Assembly: GCA_022376925.1 (NCBI GenBank)
Contig: JAIOJX010000025.1
Location: 187,797,801 to 187,861,800 of the forward strand
Origin: Tragulus kanchil
Taxonomy: Eukaryota > Chordata > Mammalia > Artiodactyla > Tragulidae
Reading direction: 5' to 3'
Length of the DNA stretch: 64,000 nucleotides
Numbering within the stretch: the first letter of the stretch is position 1; the number at the start of each line of letters is the position of its first letter. Positions 48,276 to 58,129 of the stretch are shown here, in pieces. The position numbers were made by a program, and so were the translations under genes. The notes below the pieces were generated by a model that was not told where the DNA came from, did no database searches, and saw nothing but the letters and a program-made list of their open reading frames with translations.

Positions 48276-51200
48276 CTGCAGAGGACGGGGAGGAGCTCAG
48301 GCCGCCGGCACCTCCACCGACAGCCGCGGCGCGGGGCCCTCTGGGCAGGAGAGCCGGCCCCACCCCCGGCCCGGACGGCAGAGACCTGAGGGCGGAGGAG
48401 AGAGGGAGCCCGGGCACCAGCCACAGGAAAGCTTCCTCTGGTGACCCGAGGCCCAGGGGCTCTAGGAGGCGAGGCTGGGGCAGCGCCCACTCCAAGGAGC
48501 TCAGCCTGCACACACCCGCCGCCCCGCTGCCGTGTTGCCCTGCCCCGGCCTCCCTGCTGGAGAGGCCCGGCCTCCCCCTAAAGCTCCTTCACGTGCCCCC
48601 AGCTGGAAGACACTCGACCCGCTGCCCGGCGCCTCGGGGCGCCCACCGCCTCGTCCTCCAGCACCGCACCCCCACCGGCCCGTCACCCTGCCGCCTGGGC
48701 GCCGACTGCCCGACCGGCTGACCTGCCCACTCTCCAGGGCCTCGGGCTCTCCCCACCCACCCAAGCCCGGGTCAGGGGTCAGCACGGCCTCAGGGGCCTC
48801 GTGCCTGCCAGGCCTCCGTGTCCCCAGCGCAGGAGCGGCTTCAGGCGCCCAGCGTGGCTCCCCTCTTCTGCTGTGGGGTCTCCCTGCAGACCCGCCGGCT
48901 GTCTCAGGAGGGTGGCCGAGCCGGCCGGATCTCACCCCCAGGGGACTGCACCCCCGGGAGGGCAGGCCGCGCTGGGCTCTGGTGCTTCGGCCCCTCCTGT
49001 CCTGGGCAGAGCCCGGCTGAGGCCGGAGCTCCAGGACGCTGATAAGATGCTTTGTTTGGGCCTGGGCAAGGGTCAAGGAGAACCAAAGGCGCCCCAGGCC
49101 AGCCGGGCAGCCTCGGGACTTGAGAAAGGACCAGCCACCAGAGCACCAGAGCTGGCCGTGCTAGGGGGGTCGCCCCAGCCAGGGACCCTTGCCTCTCCTG
49201 GCCCGCCACCCCCCGGTCCTCACCAGTGTCCCGCAGGCCCTAGCCAGCCATTCAGGGCCCTTCTGCACCGACCTTCCTGCCCCTGGGGAGCCTCGTACCC
49301 CAGCCCCGGGCATGGGAAGCACCTGCCCCCGCCCCGAGGCCCCTCTGAAGGACAACCCCCCGGAGGAAATGGCTCCAGACCAGGTCCCAGCATCCCCACC
49401 GAAGGCCAGGGCTGGGACGAGACCCCGGGCTTAGGGAGTGGCCCGGGGCCAGAGTGGACACTGTGACCTAAACCCCTGTTCCAGCACCCTCAGCCCCCAG
49501 AGATCTCTGCCCCTTCCTGAGCCGGCTCCGCACCCTCTGATCCTCTGTCCCTGCCACACAGGGTCCCAGCATTCCAGGTCAGCCTGGGAGCCGAGGGCAC
49601 ACCACTCTGGCCCAAGAGAGGTGAGGCCGGCAGCGGGGAGAGGGCAGCGGCAGCCTGAGGAGCACGGCGGAACAGCGTGGCCCAGGGCCAGCTCGGGCCA
49701 TCAGCGCCCTGCCCTCAGAGGACACAGGACGGAAGCCAGCAACACTCGGGGAGGAGGAGGCGCGACGTCAAGCCCAGCTCGGCCAGCCTGCGGCACCCCA
49801 ACCCCTGGCCAGCGCCCTGGGTCGCCAAGCGCCTCAGGTCCCGGGTGCGCCCCGCCCAGGCGGCCCTGGGCCCGGCCCTGTTCTCCAGCCCCGCGAGGCT
49901 GCTGGGCAGGGCGGCCCCGGAGAGGCGCGGCCAGAGGCCCGAGACTCACCGGGCGGCTTCATGTAGCACTGCTCGATGTCAGCCATGTCCGTGCGCAGCG
50001 CGCAGTCCAGGTAGGCGAGGACCACCTTCCGGCTGTAGTAGTAGCGCAGGGCCAGCAGCGCGGCGGGCACCAGGCAGGTCAGCAGCAGCGAGCGCGTCAG
50101 GGCGAAACAGAGCGCTGCGGGCAGAGGGGCGTGGTGAGCGGCCGGGGGCAGGGGACACCCCCACGGGGACCGGGGCCGAGGCCGGGGAAGTCCCCCGCGG
50201 CACGGGCCCCTGGTTCCTAGCCAGTGCGGCGCATGCGCAGAGGAGGCACCCAGCCGAAGAGCCCGGCCGGTTTCCCTGGAGGAGCAGAGAGCCCCGCACA
50301 GCTGCTGCTTCCGCTTCTCCCTGTTGCCGAACTTCTCGCCATAAGGACGAGGCGCCTTCACACCTGGCATCACAGGACTTCCCAGCGTCCTGCGCACAGC
50401 GGCGGCCCGGGCAGGCCTCCCTCGGTGGCCGGCGGGCACAGCCCAGGGCACAGCTACGGAGGGGCCCCTGCCCGTCACCCTGGACCCCCAGCGGGGAAGG
50501 GGCTTCGCCCACATCCCGGCCCACACGAGGCTGGGGAGTCAAAGCGCTGCCAGGCCAGGCACCGTCCCCACTTCGGGAACTGGGGGCCCAGCCAAGCTCC
50601 CGCGGCCGTTGTGAGAACAGGAGCCAGGGAGGAAGGCGGAACCTGCTTCCAGCCGATGCTGACGCGCCCGCTGTGAAAACGCCGCTGCTACGTGACCTTG
50701 GGAAGTCCCACCCGCGCGGCCTCAAGCTCCTCGTCTATGAAATGGGGACGGCAACCCTCCGCTGCAGGGTCTCAAGGGGCAAAGCCTCAAAGCCCCTGCG
50801 GGGCGCCCACCGTAAGGCCCAGCGCCCTGCCCTCAGAGGACCGGCGGAGCCAGCAACACTCGGGGAGGAGGAGGCGCGACGTCAAGCCCAGCTCGGCCAG
50901 CCTGCGGCACCCCAACCCCTGGCCAGCGCCCTGGGTCGCCAAGCGCCTCAGGTCCCGGGTGCGCCCCGCCCAGGCGGCCCTGGGCCCGGCCCTGTTCTCC
51001 AGCCCCGCGAGGCTGCTGGGCAGGGCGGCCCCGGAGAGGCGCGGCCAGAGGCCCGAGACTCACCGGGCGGCTTCATGTAGCACTGCTCGATGTCAGCCAT
51101 GTCCGTGCGCAGCGCGCAGTCCAGGTAGGCGAGGACCACCTTCCGGCTGTAGTAGTAGCGCAGGGCCAGCAGCGCGGCGGGCACCAGGCAGGTCAGCAGC

Positions 51201-52846
51201 AGCGAGCGCGTCAGGGCGAAACAGAGCGCTGCGGGCAGAGGGGCGTGGTGAGCGGCCGGGGGCAGGGGACACCCCCACGGGGACCGGGGCCGAGGCCGGG
51301 GAAGTCCCCCGCGGCACGGGCCCCTGGTTCCTAGCCAGTGCGGCGCATGCGCAGAGGAGGCACCCAGCCGAAGAGCCCGGCCGGTTTCCCTGGAGGAGCA
51401 GAGAGCCCCGCACAGCTGCTGCTTCCGCTTCTCCCTGTTGCCGAACTTCTCGCCATAAGGACGAGGCGCCTTCACACCTGGCATCACAGGACTTCCCAGC
51501 GTCCTGCGCACAGCGGCGGCCCGGGCAGGCCTCCCTCGGTGGCCGGCGGGCACAGCCCAGGGCACAGCTACGGAGGGGCCCCTGCCCGTCACCCTGGACC
51601 CCCAGCGGGGAAGGGGCTTCGCCCACATCCCGGCCCACACGAGGCTGGGGAGTCAAAGCGCTGCCAGGCCAGGCACCGTCCCCACTTCGGGAACTGGGGG
51701 CCCAGCCAAGCTCCCGCGGCCGTTGTGAGAACAGGAGCCAGGGAGGAAGGCGGAACCTGCTTCCAGCCGATGCTGACGCGCCCGCTGTGAAAACGCCGCT
51801 GCTACGTGACCTTGGGAAGTCCCACCCGCGCGGCCTCAAGCTCCTCGTCTATGAAATGGGGACGGCAACCCTCCGCTGCAGGGTCTCAAGGGGCAAAGCC
51901 TCAAAGCCCCTGCGGGGGCGCCCACCGTAAGGCCCAGCGCCCCTCGCTCTGCCTCCTCGGCGCCCTCCCTGCCCGCGCCCGGCACCCCAGGGAGCTGGCT
52001 GTCTTCCCCCCATAAATTAGCACTTGGAGCCGCCGAGGCCACCTCCCCCGCCCCACGGATTATATATAGGTACACGCGCCAGGCGCGGGGCCTCGCAGCG
52101 GCGCTACCTGCGCCGCCCCGCCCCCACCCGGGATGACCGAGCAGGGGACGCCGGTGGAGACCCCAGGACGCCCCTCCCGCAGCCCCGGCATCCAGCCCGC
52201 ACTGGTTCCCACGCCCCCGCCCCGCGCGCCTTGGCCGGACGCCCAGACCTGCCCCGGCGCTGGGGGCCACCGCGCGCCAGGCCGCCGCAGAACGTGCGCG
52301 TCCGAGGGGAAGGCAGGGGAAGGCAGGGGTCCGCCTCCCTGCCGGGACCGGGCCCGGGCCCGAGGGCGGGGGCCGAGAGGGCCGGAGGAAGTCCCGAGCG
52401 CGTCCCCGGAGGGCCGGGCGGGCGCGGACTGCGGCAGGCGGGGGTGCGCCCGGCCGGCCGAGGCCCCGACCCCGCCGTCCCCGCGGGGTCCCCGCGCACT
52501 GACCGGCCAGTAGGGCGTAGAGCAGCTGCGTGCGCGGGTGGTGTCGCAGGCCGCGGAAGGCCGTGTTGGGGATGCGCTCCATGATGCCGTCGTAGAAGAT
52601 GCGGCGCGCCGCCTCCTGCTCCGCCGCGCGGAACTCGCGGATGCACACGCCGCGCCCCTCCGGCGGCTCCGCGCCCCCAGCGCCGCCGAGCAGCCGGGGC
52701 CCCGGCGCAGGCGGGGGCGCGGCGGGCAGCGGGGGCCACACGGCGGCGGCGAGCAGCGCGTCCTTCTTGGCCCCCGGCAGCGCCTCATGGTCCTCGGCGG
52801 CCACGATCTTCGTCTCGCAGACCATGTCGGGAGGCCCACAATGCAT
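47908..52846 (-). CDS. NAT8L: Aspartate N-acetyltransferase (NAA synthase), NAT8-like
   Basis: Three exons (52504-52846, 51064-51228, 47908-48275) join in correct phase to a 291-aa protein. The protein makes N-acetyl-L-aspartate from acetyl-CoA and aspartate, mainly in neurons, at the ER/mitochondrial membrane. Residues 1-67 are an Ala/Pro/Gly-rich linker after the conserved start MHCGPPDMVCETKIVA. Residues 68-107 begin the GNAT fold (CIREFRAAEQ). About 108-141 is a hydrophobic membrane hairpin. The acetyl-CoA loop RFRGKG is at about 207-212, and the protein ends RYRLQLREE. The length is slightly below the human protein (about 302 aa, from memory) because of the Ala/Pro linker. Exon 2 is present twice in the assembly; using both would insert 55 codons in frame. 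The gene is convergent with POLN. Confidence 0.96.
48276..49701 (-). other. NAT8L intron 2, unique part
   Basis: Lies between exon 3 and duplication 10. No repeat or RNA gene was recognised. Confidence 0.5.
49950..50114 (-). CDS. NAT8L: NAT8L exon 2, second (distal) copy
   Basis: This is identical in coding sequence and splice sites to the exon at 51064-51228 and belongs to tandem duplication 10. If real and spliced, it would add 55 codons in frame and double the membrane hairpin. That would probably disturb the topology of the catalytic domain. An assembly duplicate is more likely. Confidence 0.85.
50690..50800 (+). mobile_element. MIR-like fragment in NAT8L intron (repeated at about 51804-51914)
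   Basis: The order cgtgaccttgggaagtccc, ctcctcgtctatgaaatggg matches the MIR core in sense orientation. It is doubled by duplication 10. Confidence 0.65.
51064..51228 (-). CDS. NAT8L: NAT8L exon 2, promoter-proximal copy
   Basis: This 165-bp exon has acceptor (minus) ctgcccgcag and donor gtgagt. It encodes LCFALTRSLLLTCLVPAALL, ALRYYYSRKV and ends IEQCYMKPP, which is the membrane hairpin and following linker. An identical copy lies 1114 bp away at 49950-50114. One copy is enough to give the normal protein. Confidence 0.94.
52504..52846 (-). CDS. NAT8L: NAT8L exon 1 (coding part)
   Basis: This exon carries 343 coding bases from the ATG at 52846. It encodes MHCGPPDMVCETKIVAAEDH, a low-complexity Ala/Pro/Gly stretch, GVCIREFRAAEQEAARR, and the start of the membrane segment (LLYALLA). 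The donor GT is at 52503-52502. It is single-copy, extremely CpG-rich, and lies within a CpG island together with the promoter. Confidence 0.96.
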
Positions 52847-52937
52847 GCACCCGGCCGGGCGGCGCGGCGCAGGGACGCGGCCGGGCTGCGGGCGGGCTCG
52901 GCCGGGCCCAGGGCAAGGGCGCGGCGCCCTCGGACCC

Positions 52938-52967
52938 GCGGCGGCGGCGGCGGCGGCGGCGGCGGCT
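52938..52967 (-). repeat. CGG/CCG triplet run in NAT8L 5'UTR
   Basis: About nine to ten uninterrupted GGC units lie between the predicted transcription start and the NAT8L ATG. On the transcript this reads as a GCC/CCG-type run. It is a candidate length-polymorphic site. Confidence 0.85.
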
Positions 52968-53036
52968 CAGGCGCGCGGGGCGGAGGCGGCGGGCGGCCGG
53001 GGCGCGCGCAGGGAGCTGCGCCGCATTTTGGAGACG

Positions 53037-53145
53037 TATTTATAATGCAGCGGCGCCGGTGCGGTCGCGGCGCCCGGGGTCCCGCAGGGTCCTAGCGTCC
53101 ACTGCATTGGCTGCCGAGGGTCACCATGTGATCGCGGGGGCGGGA
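53037..53145 (-). promoter_or_regulatory. NAT8L: NAT8L core promoter (TATA, CCAAT, GC box)
   Basis: On the minus strand, TATAAATA lies at 53044-53037, CCAAT at 53110-53106 (about 62 bp upstream of the TATA box), and a GC box (from plus ggggcggg) at about 53136-53145. Start of transcription is predicted near 53005-53015, giving a 5'UTR of about 160 bp. A TATA box inside a strong CpG island is less common and fits tissue-restricted expression. Confidence 0.7.
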
Positions 53146-54669
53146 GCAGACGCCGCCTCCGCGCCCGCCCGATGGCACACTCGGGCGCCGCGGCGCGGGC
53201 GACCCGGGGCGCGACGGCGCGGCCGAGCACGAGCGAGCCTGGGGCCCGGCCCGGAACGGGCGCCCCGTGGGGCTGCGGGCGGAGCGCCTCCCGCCCGGCC
53301 CCTGCGCCCCCTCGCCGCGCCGGCCGGGGAGACCTCGGACCCGGGGCCGCGCCGCCGGCGTCCGCAGCGCCTCGTCCTGCTGCTCCTCGGCGGCCGGGCG
53401 CCGTCACGGAAGCATCCCCGTCTCCATCGCCCGCCCTTTGTCTGAACGCGGCGCTTGACCGAGATCCTGGGCAGAGGGCGCCCCGGCTTCCCCCGCCCGG
53501 CGCCCCTGGGAACCTGCGCCCGGGGCCGCAGGACTGGAGGCGCGGGGACGCGGTCAGAGCGGGGTCTGAGGCCCACGTCGCCGGCAGCCCAGCGGCTCCC
53601 GGTGCGCCGCAAGCCCTACTCGTTTGCCGGCTCCCCACAGCCGGCGCGGGGCGCGGGGCACACAGGACCCCTCCCGGCTCGGCCCCCGCCCTCCTTCGTC
53701 CGCGCATGCGCCCCGCGATCTCGGTGCAGGTGCAGGAGGGGCTCTCGGCGCGTGCTCCGGGCCCCCGCGAGCCCTGCCCGCCGACGCTGCGGGCCGGGGG
53801 CGAGGAGGGAGGTGGACGTGGGAGGACGGGTAGACCCAGGCCCGCCCCCAGCCCCCGACGAGCCCAGCCCCGGCAACGCCGCAGCCGCCTCCCCGCGTCG
53901 CCCAGTTCCCCGCAGGTGACCCCGCGGGGCAGCGTGGAGCGGAGTTCACACCAGCACGAATGGAGATGAAGCCTAGGGAGGACCCTCCGTCCCCTTTGGG
54001 ACCCAGAGAGGCAGGTGTGGTCACCGAGAGGCCGGGAAGGGGACAGCCCTCACGGCCTCGCGCTGAAGGACCCTGGCGGAGTGGGAGAAGGGAGAACCCC
54101 GAACCCGTGAACTGAACGGGCCCCAAGCGCCGGGTCGTAGGGGAGGGCAGCCAACCTCGGCCCGGGCTTGCTGTGTTTGTTTCCGAGATGCAAGGGCTGA
54201 TCTGGGGCCCGACCGTGACCTTCCAGAAGATCAGAGTGGGATCACGGAAGATCATTTACCCTGCCGTCCAGAGAGCCCTCCACGCACTGCCTGGGGGCTG
54301 CCGCGAGGCACTGACCGCGCAGTGGGACAGGCGCTCCGGCATCCTGAGGATGACCGGCTGACCAGAGGGAAGAATGTCCCCGCAAAGAGGACAGCAAGCA
54401 AGGGGTCCAGAAAGGAAGACCCTGAGGGGCGAGGGTGCTGGTGGCTGCTGCCCTGGAGCCACCACGAGGCTCCCGAGAAGGGGAGGCTGGGCGGCGGATG
54501 CCCGTCAGGGGGCCAGGAGGACAGTCCTATCGTGCTCCCTGAGGAGGGGAGAGAACCAGGCCCACTATCTGGGGGCTCCCAGGAGCCAGCTGTGAAGGGG
54601 GTCCCTACAGGGCCATGGCCTCTGCTGACCATTACACCCCCACCTAATGCCCAGCCCCGCCCCTCCTCC
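53146..54669. other. CpG island shore and intergenic sequence upstream of NAT8L
   Basis: Very CpG-rich to about 53.9 kb, then ordinary. Long open frames on both strands are by-products of GC content. No exon was recognised. Confidence 0.5.
53702..53711. promoter_or_regulatory. NRF1-type palindrome upstream of NAT8L
   Basis: The perfect palindrome GCGCATGCGC, a consensus NRF1 site, lies about 0.66 kb upstream of the NAT8L TATA box inside the CpG island. Function is inferred from the motif only. Confidence 0.5.
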
Positions 54670-54826
54670 ACCCTAGCTCTTTGCAACTCCGTGGACAAGC
54701 CATGGAGTTCTCCAGGCAAGAATGCTGGCGTGGGTCGCCTTAGGGGACCTTCCTAACGAAGGGACTGAGCCCAGGTCTCTCACGTTGCAGGTGGATTCTT
54801 TCCCGTCTGAGCCACCAGGGAAGCCC
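54670..54826 (-). mobile_element. Bov-tA SINE
   Basis: Inverted copy: tctttgcaactccgtggac, tctccaggcaagaatgctgg, ending gagccaccagggaagccc. Confidence 0.88.
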
Positions 54827-55772
54827 TCCACCCCAGCAGCCAGCCCCAAAGGTGGAGGGGGAGGCCTGAGCTCCCACTCAGCCTGACCTTGTGGGGCCCC
54901 CTTCTGCCCTGGTGGGCTGACCACAAGTCCCAGAGAGGCCCCAGAGCTTGAGGCAGTGGTCCAGCCCCTGATCTGGAGCGTCCTGGGGAGAGCCAGTGCC
55001 AGGTGGGGAGAGGCAGCCCGGCTCAGCAGCCGGGGGTCAGCGCCGGCCCGGGGCTGGAGCAGCCTGGGAGAAGAGGGGCAGAGGGGCAGGCCGCTGGGCT
55101 GCCACAGGCCCCGCCCACCGGCCTCAGTCCGCGGCCCAGGGAGGCGGCTGCAGTCCCCTAGAGGCCAGGAACGGGACTGCCCCTCTGCTGTTGGTGCTCA
55201 GGCCGAGTCCGGGAGAGCGTCCTGGCCACCGCCAGGAGCCGTTTTACGAAGGCCTAGGGTGGGCTGAGTCGGCTGTCCTCCCAGCAGCCCCAGGGGTCCC
55301 CGACAGGGACGGCAGGGGTCCTTTGAGCAGCATGGAGACCCCACCCAGACCCCCGGGGCGAGGAGAGAGGAGGGGGCACCCAATGCAGGACCGTCCGTTT
55401 AGCCGAACAGCGCCCACCCCGGTTAAAGAAAGGGGCCAGCGGGCAGAAAGGGCGTCCGGGGGCCGGGAGAGGACGGGCTGGGGAGGACAGCAGAGGGGTG
55501 GCGAGGCTGGAGGCAGTGGGCGGGCAGGGCCGGGCGCTGGGAGGACCCGACGGAGGCCCAGGGTGCAGCCTGCGGTGTCCCGAGAGCACCTGAGGGGAGG
55601 AAGCCGGAGCACACCGTCCCCGCGACTGAAGGACTGAGCCTCCTGCTCGGAAGCTGCCCGGCCCGTGCAGGCCCTCGGCCCTGAGAGCGCCGGCTCCAGC
55701 CCCCAGCACTGCTCTCCTGCTGTGCCAGCGGAGGGGTGGGGGGGCAGGAACTCACCCGCAGCAGAGGCCGGC
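54827..55772. other. Intergenic, unique GC-rich sequence
   Basis: Nothing beyond spurious open frames was recognised. Confidence 0.4.
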
Positions 55773-57907
55773 GCGCCAGTGTCCCTTCGGGACAAGGGCA
55801 AATAAGCTGGGATGAGGGGCTGAAGAGTGAGGCAGGTGGTGGAGGCCAAGCGGGAACTCCACCGAGAGCATGTGCAAAGGCCCTGGGGTGATGGGGGCGG
55901 GGGTGCCGAGCCGCTCGTGCCCCCGAAGACACTTCCGGACAGGCAGCCCCGACAGCTGATTTTACCACATGGTTTTCTAGAAGCTGCTTGAAGGCACGCA
56001 CCAGAAGGCGGCTCCAAACCAGAAGAGGGAGGCGGGCAGCGAGGACGCCCCGCGGGCTGGGAGCCGGGGGCACGGGCCAGGGAGGGGACCCGGCGGGAAT
56101 GACGGACTGGGGGAGTGAAAAGTGTGACAAAGGCAGAGGAGAGGCAGCAATAAGGCGAACACACTCCAGGAAAACGATCGCTGGCCCGAAGGCGAGCGTC
56201 CCGTTCGTGCAGCCCGAGCAGCCGTGCCGGAGGCTCTGGGTCCACTCGGGCGGAACGCGCGGGGCCCCTCCAGAATGCGGCCCCCGCCACTGGCCCCGAC
56301 CGCCGGCGAGGCTCCGCCTTCGCCAGAGCCCCCTGCGCCCCAGGCCACCTCTCTGCTGACACCACCGCCGACCTTCCCCACCCCAACCGTCCCCACTCCT
56401 GTCAAGGGGCAGAGTCGCCAGAGCGGCCCGTGCAGGGTCCAGCCTCGGGGTGACTGACCCCGGGCCTGTGGCAGGCTGACCTCTGCCGGAGCCCTGGGGT
56501 CTCACCTCCCGCCTCGCGCCTGCCCACCTCCCGGGGGGCTCGCCTCCTGCCTTCTCACGCCCGGCTCTCCCGTCCACCCAGCCTCCCCTCCAGCACCTCC
56601 CAGGCGTGTCGGCCCGGCAGCCTCCCCGGCCGCTCCGCTCGCCCGTCCTCCTCCCCGCCGAGCGCACTTGTCTTCAGACACACCTGGGGTCTGGCGCTCC
56701 GCACGTGGTCCCGGCTGCTGCCCCCAGCCCCGGCCCCTCCTCAGCTCCGGTGGCTGCGGCGTGGGCCCGTGGGCCCCGATCCTGTCCCCGACCCTCACCC
56801 ATCCTCAGCCAGCAGCCAGGAACGTCCTGTTCACACAGGCGCCAGTGTCCCTTCGGGACAAGGGCAAATAAGCTGGGATGAGGGGCTGAAGAGTGAGGCA
56901 GGTGGTGGAGGCCAAGCGGGAACTCCACCGAGAGCATGTGCAAAGGCCCTGGGGTGATGGGGGCGGGGGTGCCGAGCCGCTCGTGCCCCCGAAGACACTT
57001 CCGGACAGGCAGCCCCGACAGCTGATTTTACCACATGGTTTTCTAGAAGCTGCTTGAAGGCACGCACCAGAAGGCGGCTCCAAACCAGAAGAGGGAGGCG
57101 GGCAGCGAGGACGCCCCGCGGGCTGGGAGCCGGGGGCACGGGCCAGGGAGGGGACCCGGCGGGAATGACGGACTGGGGGAGTGAAAAGTGTGACAAAGGC
57201 AGAGGAGAGGCAGCAATAAGGCGAACACACTCCAGGAAAACGATCGCTGGCCCGAAGGCGAGCGTCCCGTTCGTGCAGCCCGAGCAGCCGTGCCGGAGGC
57301 TCTGGGTCCACTCGGGCGGAACGCGCGGGGCCCCTCCAGAATGCGGCCCCCGCCACTGGCCCCGACCGCCGGCGAGGCTCCGCCTTCGCCAGAGCCCCCT
57401 GCGCCCCAGGCCACCTCTCTGCTGACACCACCGCCGACCTTCCCCACCCCAACCGTCCCCACTCCTGTCAAGGGGCAGAGTCGCCAGAGCGGCCCGTGCA
57501 GGGTCCAGCCTCGGGGTGACTGACCCCGGGCCTGTGGCAGGCTGACCTCTGCCGGAGCCCTGGGGTCTCACCTCCCGCCTCGCGCCTGCCCACCTCCCGG
57601 GGGGCTCGCCTCCTGCCTTCTCACGCCCGGCTCTCCCGTCCACCCAGCCTCCCCTCCAGCACCTCCCAGGCGTGTCGGCCCGGCAGCCTCCCCGGCCGCT
57701 CCGCTCGCCCGTCCTCCTCCCCGCCGAGCGCACTTGTCTTCAGACACACCTGGGGTCTGGCGCTCCGCACGTGGTCCCGGCTGCTGCCCCCAGCCCCGGC
57801 CCCTCCTCAGCTCCGGTGGCTGCGGCGTGGGCCCGTGGGCCCCGATCCTGTCCCCGACCCTCACCCATCCTCAGCCAGCAGCCAGGAACGTCCTGTTCAC
57901 ACAGGCG
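55773..57907 (+). repeat. Tandem duplication 11 (1066 bp)
   Basis: Copy A is 55773-56838 and copy B is 56839 to about 57907, abutting with about three shared bases. No differences were noticed. It lies in intergenic sequence upstream of NAT8L. Confidence 0.97.
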
Positions 57908-58129
57908 TCAGTGTGCCCACCCCCGAGGCTCTGGGGGGGCCCTCTCCTCCGCCGGCGCCCTGCCCTCCTGACCCTCCGCCGGCCTCTGCTGGCAGACCGC
58001 TGACAGCCACAGCCTGGCCCCTCTGCCCGAGGTTCCCTGCCTCTCCCCACCTCCTCCCAACAAGCACCTCGCCCCCCGGAGGCTTTCCACAAGCCCCTCG
58101 GCCACCGCCGGCCTTTCTGCTCACAGGAA

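Larger units (their letters stand above)
49702..51938 (+). repeat. Tandem duplication 10 (1114-1118 bp, contains NAT8L exon 2)
   Basis: Copy A is 49702 to about 50819 and copy B is 50820 to about 51938, with eight bases (cagcgccc) shared at the join. The start of copy B lacks four bases. The end of copy A has one fewer G in gcggggg. NAT8L exon 2 is included in each copy. Confidence 0.97.

Noticed and set aside
49677..51930. Long plus-strand frames (467 and 412 codons) across NAT8L exon 2
   Set aside because: They are antisense to a real exon and created by high GC plus the tandem duplication. No protein similarity was recognised.
52058..52068. tatatatag run as an alternative NAT8L TATA box
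   Set aside because: It lies in intron 1, downstream of the first coding exon, with no supporting CCAAT or GC spacing. The element at 53037-53044 fits better.
55860..55900. Phrase gagcatgtgcaaaggccc as an identifiable repeat
   Set aside because: It resembles strings seen in old mammalian repeats, but the flanks do not allow a family assignment.
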